Assembly: GCA_947259505.1 (NCBI GenBank)
Contig: CAMYLT010000003.1
Coordinates: forward strand, 1-64,000
Length of the DNA: 64,000 nucleotides
Reading direction: 5' to 3'
DNA from: an uncultured Porticoccus sp.
GTDB lineage: Bacteria; Pseudomonadota; Gammaproteobacteria; Pseudomonadales; Porticoccaceae
Positions 1-8,381 of this stretch are shown here, piece after piece. The notes under the pieces were generated by a model. The model worked only from the letters and a program-made list of their open reading frames with translations, did no database searches and was not told the origin of the DNA. The translations under genes were made by a program, and so were the position numbers. Position 1 is the first letter of the stretch; every line of letters starts with the position of its first letter.

Positions 1-177
1 GCAGCCGACCGTGTAGATCCCCCGTTTTAGTGGACACCTTCTGATAATTCAGGAGGTGGCGACATGCCGAAATACACACTGCCAGGTCTTTCTTGGCTGT
101 GTGTATTTCGGCATGTCGCCACCTCCTGAATTATCAGAAGGTGTCCACTAAAACGGGGGATCTACACGGTCGGCTGC
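1..177. repeat. Perfect 79-bp inverted repeat (fold-back palindrome) at window edge
   Basis: Bases 1-79 are the exact reverse complement of 99-177, around a 19-base centre (80-98) that itself partly pairs (GCCA/TGGC). Each arm holds the outer 11 bases of the interrupted attC arm, the terminal inverted repeat of an IS3-type element, an AGGAGG ribosome site and the first codons of a transposase OrfA. The outer end of the palindrome coincides exactly with base 1. It is therefore either a real inverted duplication of the IS/attC junction or a fold-back artefact at a contig end. Confidence 0.95.
80..166 (-). mobile_element. Left end of an IS3-family-like insertion sequence (partial)
   Basis: Read on the - strand from 166, the element starts TGTAGATCCCCC and continues to GTGGACA, the general form of IS3-group termini (TGT...CCCC...TTTT...GTGGACA). 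A perfect AGGAGG site lies 7 bases before an ATG at 114, and the reading frame begins MPKYTQPRKTWQ, which resembles the start of IS3-type OrfA proteins as I remember them. After that the sequence folds back into an inverted copy (12-79), so nothing further of the transposase is visible. It sits inside the attC of the neighbouring cassette. Family assignment rests on terminus form and these few residues only. Confidence 0.6.
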
Positions 178-878
178 ATTGACTTGTTAAGCGTGGGCGT
201 TCGCAATAGTGACTCATTCCTTTCGAGGAGGTCGAATTTATGATCACCTTGCCGAACTATTTCATAAACTTTGCTATAACCATCTGGACCCAAAGCCCAA
301 AATGTACTTGGCCAAGTTCTTCTTATGCCAAGTATTTTTTTGTATGCATTCCTTTCCTTCCCGCCGGAAGGTTCTTCTGCAAGGTTTTCATGACAATACT
401 CTTGCATTAATTCCATAAGAACCTCGATTTCCTTGACGCTTTTTTTTACTTCGCAGGCCAAAATTTCATCGTCAGAGTTTTCTCCATAAACCACTAAATC
501 AAATGCCCATGTCTTAGATTGTGTTCCAAGCTTGTCTATTGGCCATTCATAAATCTCAACCATTTTGGCCAAGGCACCTATAGTAATGACGGGCTCAACC
601 CATAGAGTTATCGGTCTTGGCTCTATATGTTTAGCGCCTTGCCAGAATATTTGCTCTTTAGCTTTGCTCAGTGGCGCAACGAAAAATCCTTCTGATTCAT
701 CAACGAGCCCTAAATCTATCGACCTCAAAAACCAATAGGCATCATGCTCCGTAAGATTCTTGATTGATTCTTTTTTGAAGCCATTAGATGAATAGTTGCG
801 ATGAGGTGCGCCACAAAAGCTTGGCAGCCAATCATTAGCTACTCGATGTTCAAATACAGATAAATACGATTGGATCAT
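162..878 (-). CDS. Integron-cassette protein with PD-(D/E)XK-like nuclease signature
   Basis: 238 residues, no family recognised outright. The start is set at the ATG at 878 because the longer reading frame above it simply translates the attC site. The central part contains FDLVVY followed after a short acidic loop by LACEVKKS, i.e. a D...ExK arrangement after hydrophobic strands as in PD-(D/E)XK nucleases. No signal peptide or membrane segment. Base composition is visibly AT-richer than the flanking chromosome. It is the second cassette from the attI side of an integron array and follows the HNH cassette on the same strand. Its last residues (LNKSMQPTV) are read through its own attC, and the stop codon TAG is supplied by the inserted IS end, so the native C-terminus may be altered. 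Nuclease role is inference; an antiphage or restriction function would fit but is untested. Confidence 0.75.
   Translation of the reverse strand: MIQSYLSVFEHRVANDWLPSFCGAPHRNYSSNGFKKESIKNLTEHDAYWFLRSIDLGLVDESEGFFVAPLSKAKEQIFWQGAKHIEPRPITLWVEPVITIGALAKMVEIYEWPIDKLGTQSKTWAFDLVVYGENSDDEILACEVKKSVKEIEVLMELMQEYCHENLAEEPSGGKERNAYKKILGIRRTWPSTFWALGPDGYSKVYEIVRQGDHKFDLLERNESLLRTPTLNKSMQPTV
186..192 (-). other. attC inverse core of second cassette (interrupted attC)
   Basis: On the - strand the gene runs into GCTTAAC followed by AAGTCAATGCAGCCGAC, the 5' half of an attC site. The cassette begins downstream of a G^TTAAGC core (887-893), and GCTTAAC is its exact reverse complement, the expected relation within one cassette. 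The 3' half of this attC is not seen because an IS end begins at 166. Confidence 0.75.
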
Positions 879-886
879 GGTTATAC

Positions 887-973
887 GCTTAACGTCCTGC
901 ACACGGGCGGAAAGCCGCGAAGCGGTTTGACGTCCGAGCGCCAAAGGCGCGGTTGTGCTGCAGCTTGTTATAC
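887..973 (-). other. attC recombination site of the HNH cassette
   Basis: An 87-bp imperfect palindrome between the two cassette genes. On the - strand it runs from inverse core GTATAAC (973-967), through CTGCAGCAC paired with GTGTGCAG leaving one extrahelical base, with two internal GC hairpins (GCGCC-TTT-GGCGC and CCGC-TTCG-CGG type), to core GTTAAGC (893-887). The HNH gene's TAA stop overlaps the inverse core, as is usual in cassettes. Recombination point would be after the G complementary to base 893. Confidence 0.88.
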
Positions 974-1651
974 GACTTTTTTGACACGTGCTTCTAGTGA
1001 AACTAAACCGTCCCAGCCGTCTTGAATTGGTTGGCGACTAAAGGGGTTGGTGATACCCATTTGCTCGCAAGTATAACCATCTTTGCCGTAGTTGCACGCG
1101 CCGCAGGATGCAACAAGGTTTTCTAGGTTAGTTCTGCCGCCGATGTTCCAAGGCTCGACATGGTCAGCGACAGGCCAGGCTGCATGAATGACGCCGTGCG
1201 TAGCCAGATTGGTTGGGCCTTTCTTGAAATGCTCTGAATCGAAAGCTTTGATGAAACTTTTCATTAGCTTTTGTGATATGAGCTTGGCCCCACAGTAACG
1301 ACAGTGATAATTGTCGCGAGTAAAAACCTCGTTTTGATATTTTTTGGGTGCCCTTAGTGGGTCGCGTAAATCTTCGGAAATTAGTTCAGGTTTCGGTATG
1401 CCTAAGAGGTTTTTACGATGCTTGCCTGACATTTGCCCGTGTTCGATGTACCAGTCAGTAATCTCATGGTTTCTGATGGTTGATAAAATACTAATGCAAT
1501 TTTCTTGATTGCCCGCGATGAATTGCTCTAATGCTTGAACAAACTTTGTGATTTCTCCGTTCAACCATTCGGGTGGACGAAGAGGACAATCTTTATCCCA
1601 TTTGGCTGGGTCGGCGCCTAGTTCTGAGCATTCGTTTTTACCTCGACACAT
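968..1651 (-). CDS. HNH endonuclease, cassette-borne
   Basis: 227 residues. The C-terminal half carries the HNH/beta-beta-alpha-metal fold: YHCRYCG (zinc CxxC, about residues 115-121), then ADHVEPWNIGGRTNLENLV with the catalytic D-H pair and Asn, then SCGACNYGK (second CxxC). The N-terminal hundred residues have no recognised domain and contain a Cys-rich start (CRGKNEC, DCPLRPPEW). Proteins of this type cleave DNA using one divalent metal; the target is unknown. The start ATG at 1651 is preceded by AAGGA at a 7-base spacing, within a tandem 11-bp duplication. It is the cassette next to the candidate attI, so it should be the one best placed for expression from an integron promoter. Confidence 0.85.
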   Translation of the reverse strand: MCRGKNECSELGADPAKWDKDCPLRPPEWLNGEITKFVQALEQFIAGNQENCISILSTIRNHEITDWYIEHGQMSGKHRKNLLGIPKPELISEDLRDPLRAPKKYQNEVFTRDNYHCRYCGAKLISQKLMKSFIKAFDSEHFKKGPTNLATHGVIHAAWPVADHVEPWNIGGRTNLENLVASCGACNYGKDGYTCEQMGITNPFSRQPIQDGWDGLVSLEARVKKVV

Positions 1652-1654
1652 AGT

Positions 1655-1676
1655 ACGTTCCTTATACGTTCCTTAT
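1655..1676 (-). repeat. Tandem 11-bp duplication of the ribosome-binding segment
   Basis: ACGTTCCTTAT occurs twice head to tail (1655-1665 and 1666-1676). On the - strand each copy carries AAGGA, so the HNH gene has two copies of its Shine-Dalgarno segment; the proximal one is correctly spaced from the ATG at 1651. Confidence 0.8.
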
Positions 1677-1682
1677 AGGGTC

Positions 1683-1701
1683 GTATAACAGTCTGTTAAT
1701 G
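1683..1701 (-). other. Candidate attI simple site
   Basis: On the - strand CATTAACAGACTGTTATAC places two inverted integrase half-sites, (A)TTAAC and GTTATAC, around a short centre, without the long folded stem of an attC. It lies between the first cassette and the divergent integrase relic, the expected place of attI. Only position and half-site form support it. Confidence 0.5.
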
Positions 1702-1899
1702 ATGGCTGTGCCATCATAATAATTATTAGAGTGCATTCCTCATAATTCGAAGAGAGGAAATCTGCTTTCTCTAACATGCTGAAGATAAAGTGGTTATTTT
1801 TCGTTTCGACGGGGCCATCTAATTAAGGAGGGCTTGCCCTCTTTAATTTTGCTGCTGTTCTCGATGGGGTATACAGCAGACTTCATGGATGAGGTTGGC
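1702..1899. other. Integron leader region without genes; 12-bp stem-loop
   Basis: AT-rich stretch between attI and the integrase relic, where the integrase promoter and cassette promoter would lie. A stem-loop at 1821-1848 (AATTAAGGAGGG, loop CTTG, CCCTCTTTAATT, one G-T pair) is followed by TTTT. No convincing -35/-10 pair could be fixed for the cassette promoter. Confidence 0.5.
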
Positions 1900-1992
1900 A
1901 TGGCGAAATCTCCTTTTCTTGAATCCATCGCTTCGTTTATGCGGGTTCGTAACTACATCAGCGAACCATTGAAGCGTATCTATACCAGATAG
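1900..1992 (+). pseudogene. intI: Integron integrase (intI) N-terminal relic
   Basis: From an ATG at 1900, preceded by GAGG, the frame reads MAKSPFLESIASFMRVRNY, close to the start of integron tyrosine recombinases as I know them (MxKSPFLxSIxxFMRxRxYSIRTEQAYLYWI). A small indel after RVRNY shifts the frame: the next bases in a different frame read IEAYLYQI, matching the family's EQAYLYWI, while the original frame stops at 1990. Nothing of the catalytic domain remains, so it cannot be active. It points away from the cassettes, the usual integron layout. A longer start MDEV at 1885 is possible. Confidence 0.8.
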
Positions 1993-2087
1993 AGTATTTC
2001 ACTGTCTGAAACAGCACGCAACAGCCTGGCGTTGTGGTTGGTGTGCTTTGAGTGAAGAAAGCTAAAGTCCCAAAGGTTAAATAGCAA

Positions 2088-2116
2088 AAGCCCCCTCAGT
2101 TGCCTGTAGGGGGCTT
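2088..2116 (-). terminator. Intrinsic terminator of the gatCAB operon
   Basis: AAGCCCCCT (2088-2096) pairs with AGGGGGCTT (2108-2116) around a short loop. On the - strand the stem is followed by TTTTGC, so it would end transcripts from gatCAB and the PA4642-like gene before the integron remnant. Confidence 0.8.
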
Positions 2117-2138
2117 CGCTAAAGCTGTCGGGATTGGA

Positions 2139-2435
2139 TTACTGCGCGCCGTTGGCCTTGAGGACGTCGACGTAGTCTTCCGCATGACGGTGCTGGCTGG
2201 CGATGGCGAACAGGGTGTTGCCATCGGGGTTGGTGGCGTTGATGTCGTGACCGGCTTCCAGGAAGAATTTGATGAAGGTTTCGAAGTTCTCCGCCATCAT
2301 GCCGCGATAGGCTTTTTCCAGTATGTGGAAGTCGGGGTTGACGCCTTCTGGTGCTTCGTATTGCAGGAAGCTTTTGATGCGCTCGTCGTCAAAAACTTCG
2401 CCGAGAACTTTTTGTTTGTCTTTTTTCAGTGCCAT
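2139..2435 (-). CDS. PA4642-like conserved protein
   Basis: 98 residues starting MALKKDKQKVLGEVFDDERIK, a start strongly typical of this small gammaproteobacterial family; an upstream TTG in frame (2450) would add five residues with no better ribosome site. It contains a single ankyrin-like helical stretch near the C-terminus (GHDINATNPDGNTLFAIASQ). No signal peptide. Function unknown. It follows gatB by 30 bp on the same strand and precedes the terminator, so it is probably the last gene of the gatCAB transcript. Confidence 0.8.
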   Translation of the reverse strand: MALKKDKQKVLGEVFDDERIKSFLQYEAPEGVNPDFHILEKAYRGMMAENFETFIKFFLEAGHDINATNPDGNTLFAIASQHRHAEDYVDVLKANGAQ

Positions 2436-2465
2436 AAAAAAATGCTGCAATAAATAAGTTAATGA

Positions 2466-3911
2466 TTAAAGAAGGTCGTTGAGTTTTCTGAGGAGAACTT
2501 CATTCACCTGCTGCGGGTTGGCCTGGCCCTTGGAGGCTTTCATGATCTGGCCGACAAAATAGCCGAGCATCTTGGGCCGTTTGGCTTCATCGGCGCTGCG
2601 GTAGTTGTCTACCTGCTGGGGACTGTTGGCGATCACCTCATCCACCAGGGCTTCGATGGCGCCGCTGTCGGAAACCTGTTTCAGGCCTCGGGCTTCGATG
2701 ATGTCATCCGCACTGCCTTCGCCGTTCCACATGGCATCGAACACTTCCTTGGCCATTTTGCTGGAGATGGTGCCGTCCACCAGGCGGGCGATCATGCCGG
2801 CCAGTTGTTCGGCGCTGACGGGGCACTCCTGGATGGCGATGTCTTCAGCGTTGAGCCGGGCGGACAGTTCACCCATGATCCAGTTGGCGGCCAGTTTGGC
2901 ATCGCCGCCAGCGGCGGTTTCAAAGTAGCGCGCCACGTTGGCGTCGCCGCTGAGGATATTGGCGTCGTAGTGGGATAATCCGTACTGTGACAGGAAGCGG
3001 TCGCGGCGCGCGTCCGGCAGTTCCGGCAGGGTTTCGCGAATCTGTTCAATATAGTCGTCGTTAAAGACGATAGGCAGCAAATCAGGGCAGGGGAAGTAGC
3101 GGTAGTCGTTGGCTTCTTCCTTACTGCGCATGGCGCGGGCTTTCTTGGTATCGCCGTTGTAGAGGCGGGTTTCCTGAATGATCTTGCCGCCGTCCTCAAT
3201 CACCTCGATCTGCCGTTCCACTTCCAGGGCGATGGCATCTTCCATGAACTTGAAGGAGTTGAGGTTTTTGGTTTCGGTGCGGGTGCCGAAGGTGTCGCTG
3301 CCCACCGGGCGCACGGAAATGTTGACGTCGAAACGCATCGAGCCTTGGGACATATTGCCGTCACAGATGCCGAGAGAGGTGACGATACTGTGCAGCTTGC
3401 GGGCAAAGGCCACCGCTTCCTCGGAACTGCGCATATCCGGTTCGGAGACGATCTCGATCAGCGGTGTGCCGGCACGGTTGAGGTCGATGCCTGACATGCC
3501 GTGGAAGTCTTCGTGCAGGGATTTTCCGGCGTCTTCTTCCAAATGGGCGTGGTGAATGCGGATGGACTTCTTGCTGCCGTCCGCCAGTTCGATTTCCACG
3601 TGGCCGCGGCCGACGATGGGCTTCTCGAGTTGGGTGGTCTGGTAGGCCTTGGGCAGATCCGGGTAGAAATAGTTTTTGCGCTCGAACATTGAGGTGCGGG
3701 CAATGTCCGCGTCAATGGCCAGGCCGAACATGATGGCATCGCGAAATGCCTGCTCATTGGGCACCGGCAAGGTGCCGGGCATGGCGAGGTCGATGGCACA
3801 GGCCTGGGTGTTGGGCTCGGCACCGAAGGCGGTGCTGGCCCCGGAAAAGATTTTTGATTTGGTGGCCAGCTGCACGTGCACTTCAAGGCCGATAACGGTT
3901 TCCCACTGCAT
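2466..3911 (-). CDS. gatB: Aspartyl/glutamyl-tRNA(Asn/Gln) amidotransferase subunit B
   Basis: 481 residues, full length. GatB binds misacylated Glu-tRNA(Gln) or Asp-tRNA(Asn), activates the side chain with ATP and receives ammonia from GatA. Visible signatures: IGLEVHVQL at 7-15, [17 protein letters not shown] at 79-95 and [17 protein letters not shown] around 143-159, with the tRNA-binding YqeY-like tail ([13 protein letters not shown] end). The ATG at 3911 shares one base with the TAA of gatA, so translation is coupled; the longer upstream frame is only gatA sequence. Confidence 0.97.
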   Translation of the reverse strand: MQWETVIGLEVHVQLATKSKIFSGASTAFGAEPNTQACAIDLAMPGTLPVPNEQAFRDAIMFGLAIDADIARTSMFERKNYFYPDLPKAYQTTQLEKPIVGRGHVEIELADGSKKSIRIHHAHLEEDAGKSLHEDFHGMSGIDLNRAGTPLIEIVSEPDMRSSEEAVAFARKLHSIVTSLGICDGNMSQGSMRFDVNISVRPVGSDTFGTRTETKNLNSFKFMEDAIALEVERQIEVIEDGGKIIQETRLYNGDTKKARAMRSKEEANDYRYFPCPDLLPIVFNDDYIEQIRETLPELPDARRDRFLSQYGLSHYDANILSGDANVARYFETAAGGDAKLAANWIMGELSARLNAEDIAIQECPVSAEQLAGMIARLVDGTISSKMAKEVFDAMWNGEGSADDIIEARGLKQVSDSGAIEALVDEVIANSPQQVDNYRSADEAKRPKMLGYFVGQIMKASKGQANPQQVNEVLLRKLNDLL

Positions 3912-5365
3912 TATGCAAGGCCCTCCGGTGCGCGCTGGTGCCAATCGGTGGCCTGCTGAAACTGGTGTGCCATATTCAGCATCAGCGCTTCGTCGAAATA
4001 ATCGCCGATGATCTGCAGGCCAACGGGTTTATTGTCCACCAGCCCGCAGGGCACGGACATGCCGGGCAGTCCCGCCAGGTTGGTGGCGATGGTGTAAATG
4101 TCTTCCAGGTACATCGCCACCGGATCGTTGCCTTTGGCACCAAAGCCGAAGGCGGGCGAGGGCGAGGTGGGCCCCATTATGACGTCCACCTGCTGGAAGG
4201 CGTCGACGAAGTCCTGTTTGATCAGGCGACGCGCCTGTTGTGCCTTGCGATAGTAGGCATCGTAGTAACCGGCGGACAGACAGTAGGCGCCCACCAGAAT
4301 GCGGCGTTTCACTTCCTCGCCAAACCCTTCGCCGCGGGTACGCATATAGAGGTCGCGCAGATCCTTGGGATTCTCGCAGCGGTAGCCGTAGCGCACGCCG
4401 TCGAAACGGGACAGGTTGGCGGAGGCTTCCGCCGGGGCGATCACATAGTAGGCAGGCACCGCCAGATTGGAATGCGGCAGGCTGATTTCTACCAGGGTAG
4501 CTCCGAGCTTTTCATATTCGGCCAGGGCGTCGCGGACCGCCTGTTCGGTACCGGGATTCAGGCCTTCGCCAAAGTATTCCTTGGGGATGCCGATTTTCAG
4601 GCCACTTAAAGGCTGGTTCAGGTAGTTGCTGTAATCCGGCACCGGGCGATCAATGGAGGTGGAGTCCTTGCCATCGAAGCTGGCCATGACGTTCAGCATC
4701 AGCGCACAGTCCTCGGCAGTGCGAGCCATCGGACCACCCTGGTCGAGGCTGGATGCAAAGGCGATCATGCCCCAGCGCGACACCCGTCCGTAGGTGGGCT
4801 TCAGGCCGGTGATGCCGCACAGCGCCGCCGGTTGGCGGATGGAGCCACCGGTATCGGTAGCCGTAGCTGCCGGAGTCAGCCGGGCGGCAATGGCTGCCGC
4901 GGAGCCGCCGGAGGAGCCGCCGGGCACGCAGTTAGTGTCCCAGGGATTTTTCACCGGGCCGTAATAACTGGTTTCGTTGGAAGAGCCCATGGCGAACTCA
5001 TCCATATTGGTCTTGCCCAATATTACGGCGCCAGCGTTGGCGAAGTTTTCCACCACGGTGGCGTCGTAGGGCGGCACGAAGTTGTCGAGCATTTTCGAGC
5101 CGCAACTGGTGCGCACGCCATTGGTGCAGAAAATGTCCTTGTGAGCCATCGGCACACCGCAGAACAGTGGAACGCTGCCGTTGGCGCGCTGCTGATCGGC
5201 GGCTGCGGCGCTGGCCAGCGCTGCCTCAGCAGTGACGGTGATGAAACTGTTGTACTGGCCGTCCAACTGCTGGATGCGGTCCAGAAAGTGGCGGGTAATT
5301 TCCACACTGGAAAAATCGCCGCGGTTCAGTCCGGCAATAATGTCGGCTAGGGTTTTGTTATGCAT
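3911..5365 (-). CDS. gatA: Aspartyl/glutamyl-tRNA amidotransferase subunit A (glutaminase)
   Basis: 484 residues. Amidase-signature enzyme that releases ammonia from glutamine for transamidation. The Ser-cisSer-Lys triad is visible: K76 (AHKD), S151 (GGSSGGS) and S175 (TGGSIRQPA). It lies between gatC and gatB with a 15-bp gap to gatC and a one-base overlap with gatB, the standard gatCAB operon. Presence of the complex implies that Gln-tRNA and/or Asn-tRNA are made by the indirect route in addition to, or instead of, direct charging. Confidence 0.97.
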   Translation of the reverse strand: MHNKTLADIIAGLNRGDFSSVEITRHFLDRIQQLDGQYNSFITVTAEAALASAAAADQQRANGSVPLFCGVPMAHKDIFCTNGVRTSCGSKMLDNFVPPYDATVVENFANAGAVILGKTNMDEFAMGSSNETSYYGPVKNPWDTNCVPGGSSGGSAAAIAARLTPAATATDTGGSIRQPAALCGITGLKPTYGRVSRWGMIAFASSLDQGGPMARTAEDCALMLNVMASFDGKDSTSIDRPVPDYSNYLNQPLSGLKIGIPKEYFGEGLNPGTEQAVRDALAEYEKLGATLVEISLPHSNLAVPAYYVIAPAEASANLSRFDGVRYGYRCENPKDLRDLYMRTRGEGFGEEVKRRILVGAYCLSAGYYDAYYRKAQQARRLIKQDFVDAFQQVDVIMGPTSPSPAFGFGAKGNDPVAMYLEDIYTIATNLAGLPGMSVPCGLVDNKPVGLQIIGDYFDEALMLNMAHQFQQATDWHQRAPEGLA

Positions 5366-5380
5366 GATTGATCGGCTGCC

Positions 5381-5668
5381 TCACTCGATCACTTTCGGGA
5401 CCAGATAAAGGCCCGCTTCGGTGGCGGGAGCGATCGCCTGGAAAGCCTCCCGCTGGTTGGTTTCGGTCACTACGTCCGGGCGCAGGCGTTGCACTGCGTC
5501 GGTGGGGTGAGCCATGGGCTCGACACCTTCGGTGTCAGCGGCCTGCAATTGATCCACCAGCGCCAGCACGTCGGCGATGCTGCGGGTGGTCTCGGCGATA
5601 GTCGCTTCATTCAGTTCGATGCGCGCCAGTTCTGCGAGCTTTTCGATGTCTGCACGTTCGATAGTCAT
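5381..5668 (-). CDS. gatC: Aspartyl/glutamyl-tRNA amidotransferase subunit C
   Basis: 95 residues, typical length. GatC is a small helical clamp that holds GatA and GatB together. Family features: opening helix [12 protein letters not shown], central [14 protein letters not shown] and the C-terminal [10 protein letters not shown]. First gene of the - strand operon and divergent from mreB across 243 bp. A TATACC box sits immediately before the ATG, so a very short leader is possible, but no matching -35 was found. Confidence 0.95.
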   Translation of the reverse strand: MTIERADIEKLAELARIELNEATIAETTRSIADVLALVDQLQAADTEGVEPMAHPTDAVQRLRPDVVTETNQREAFQAIAPATEAGLYLVPKVIE

Positions 5669-5911
5669 GGTATAGTTTCTGCGCTGTGAACAGAGACGGC
5701 CAGAACCTGATTTTCGGCCTGACGAAATGAGGTGCGTAAGTTACCACATCCGTTTCGGCAGGGGTACTGTGAAACAGCATTCCAGTTGTGATTTTTCTAC
5801 GGGATCAAGGACTTAAACCTTGCCCTTAACGCCTGCGATTGATAGAGTCGCGGGTTTTCGGAACCATCGGGCGGGTGCGTTGTTGCATCCGGCCAACAAG
5901 GGAAAAGATAG

Positions 5912-6946
<1,035 letters not shown>

Positions 6947-7002
6947 CGGCGCGACGTCTGTTCCAGCCCCAGGAATCTGTTTAATTACGGCGGGGTAGCG
7001 CT

Positions 7003-7857
7003 ATCAAAAACCTTTTTTCCAAGGGTTCTTCTCCGGCGCGGCGAGTGCTGTTGTTGGTTGCTGCCGCGCTGTTGCTGCTTTTCCTCGACAGTTTTACGCC
7101 CTGGTTGCAACCCGCTCGCAAGTGGATGGCGGAAGCGACAGTACCCCTTTACTGGTTGACCAGTCTACCGTCCCGTCTCAGCGAATACGGTGATGAGTCG
7201 GTGGTGGGGCGTCGTCAGCTCGAGGAAGAAAACGAGCAGCTGCGCACTGAGTTGTTGATTCTCAAAGGCCGCATGCAACGCATGACGGAAGTGGTGGCCG
7301 AGAATGTCCGTCTGCGCAATCTGTTGAATGCGACCGAAATGCTCAAGGATCGGGTGCTGGTGGCTGAATTGGTCGGGGTTTCCCCTGATCCCTCTCGTCA
7401 CACCATTATCATCAATCGCGGTGAAGAGCAGGGCGTCTACGTCGGACAGGCGGTACTGGATGCCGATGGCTTGATGGGTCAGGTGATTGAGGTCTATCGC
7501 AGCAGTAGCAAAGTGCTATTGATCACTGACAGTGCTCATGCCGTACCCGTGCAGGTAGTGCGCAATGGTGGCCGTTCTATTGCTGAGGGCATGGGTGATT
7601 TCGGCAAATTGTCGCTCCGTTATGTGCCGCCTACCACGGATATTGTGGTGGGTGATCAGCTGGTCAGCTCAGGTCTCGGTGGTCGCTTTCCGGTGGGTTA
7701 TCCCGTTGGCACCGTCACGGCGGTCCAGACCATTTCTGGTGAATCCTATCTTGAGGTCAATCTGGCACCCGCGGCGCGTATAGATCGCAGTCGCCATTTG
7801 CTGTTGCTGTTTTCAGCGCTGGAAACTCTGGGAGCGGGTGATCTTGGAGGAGAATGA
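7003..7857 (+). CDS. mreC: Rod shape-determining protein MreC
   Basis: Bitopic membrane protein of the elongasome. The family's N-terminus (E. coli MKPIFSRGPSLQIR) aligns with (I)KNLFSKGSSPARR encoded from an ATC codon at 7003; there is no ATG, GTG or TTG in frame before GTG at 7045, which would remove this conserved cytoplasmic segment. The frame closes upstream at a TAA at 6982. A GGGG run precedes 7003. Next come a TM helix (VLLLVAAALLLLFLDSF), a coiled coil rich in Glu/Leu (EEENEQLRTELLILKGRMQRM), and the beta-barrel pair ending at GLGGRFPVGYPVGTV. It lacks the long Pro-rich tail of E. coli MreC. Start therefore uncertain: 7003 (non-canonical) or 7045. Confidence 0.93.
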   Translation: MKNLFSKGSSPARRVLLLVAAALLLLFLDSFTPWLQPARKWMAEATVPLYWLTSLPSRLSEYGDESVVGRRQLEEENEQLRTELLILKGRMQRMTEVVAENVRLRNLLNATEMLKDRVLVAELVGVSPDPSRHTIIINRGEEQGVYVGQAVLDADGLMGQVIEVYRSSSKVLLITDSAHAVPVQVVRNGGRSIAEGMGDFGKLSLRYVPPTTDIVVGDQLVSSGLGGRFPVGYPVGTVTAVQTISGESYLEVNLAPAARIDRSRHLLLLFSALETLGAGDLGGE

Positions 7858-8353
7858 TCCCTTTATCTATGTCTGGAGTGTGCTTAGTCTGGTGCTGGTC
7901 TTGCTGCTGCAAATCGTCCCCTTGTCAGCATTCCTGGCCCATTGGCGCCCCCAGTTTGTATTGTTAGTTGCCTTTTACTGGTTGTTTCGTGCGCCGGCCC
8001 TGCACGGTATTGTCTTTGCCTGGCTATGTGGATTGGCTCAGGACGTGGTGTTGGGGGAGCTGATTGGTCGCCATGCGCTGTCCTTTGCCCTCTGTGCGTA
8101 CCTGTTGCAACTGATGCAACAGCGCTTTCAGTATTTGCGGATATTTCACCAGTTAGTTCTGGTCTTACCCTTGGTGTTGTTGCACCAGTTGTTGAGCCAC
8201 AGTATCACCCTGTTTCTGCGTTCTGGCTGGCAGGGCGATTTGGTGATGGCTCCTGCGTTCTCTTCATTTCTGGTATGGCCGTTACTGTGTTGGTTGCTAG
8301 ATTGGTTTGGTAAATCGACGCCTTATGAAGATGAGGAAATTGCCTCATCCTGA
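7838..8353 (+). CDS. mreD: Rod shape-determining protein MreD
   Basis: 171 residues, an integral membrane protein with about five hydrophobic helices (first: VWSVLSLVLVLLLQIVPLSAF). MreD works with MreC, RodA and PBP2 in side-wall growth. The GTG at 7838 overlaps the end of mreC by 20 bases; the strong GGAGG at 7846-7850 belongs to an out-of-frame ATG and is not used. A TTG at 7844 is an alternative start. Confidence 0.9.
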   Translation: MILEENDPFIYVWSVLSLVLVLLLQIVPLSAFLAHWRPQFVLLVAFYWLFRAPALHGIVFAWLCGLAQDVVLGELIGRHALSFALCAYLLQLMQQRFQYLRIFHQLVLVLPLVLLHQLLSHSITLFLRSGWQGDLVMAPAFSSFLVWPLLCWLLDWFGKSTPYEDEEIASS

Positions 8354-8381
8354 CAGGCGGTGGCGGGAGTTCTGAAAATAC

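Larger units (their letters stand above)
893..1688 (-). mobile_element. Integron gene cassette 1 (HNH nuclease cassette)
   Basis: A 796-bp unit bounded by G^TTATAC (core at 1689-1683) and G^TTAAGC (core at 893-887). Its leading TTATAC is the complement of the GTATAAC inverse core in its own attC, which is what circular cassette integration produces. It carries a single gene filling nearly the whole unit, in the orientation reading away from the integrase relic. Confidence 0.85.

Noticed and set aside
209-418. 69-residue + strand open frame in the cassette
   Set aside because: Opposite strand of the cassette gene, no ribosome site, wrong direction for an integron cassette.
1855-1878. LexA-like dyad TGCTGT...ACAGCA before the integrase relic
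   Set aside because: Half-sites are 14 bases apart instead of 8, so it does not meet the LexA spacing even though integrase genes are often SOS-controlled.
2100-2453. 117-residue + strand open frame opposite the PA4642-like gene
   Set aside because: Starts inside the terminator and is antisense to a recognised small gene.
3938-5350. Long + strand open frames opposite gatA
   Set aside because: Shadows caused by GC-rich third codon positions; no start site or family motif.
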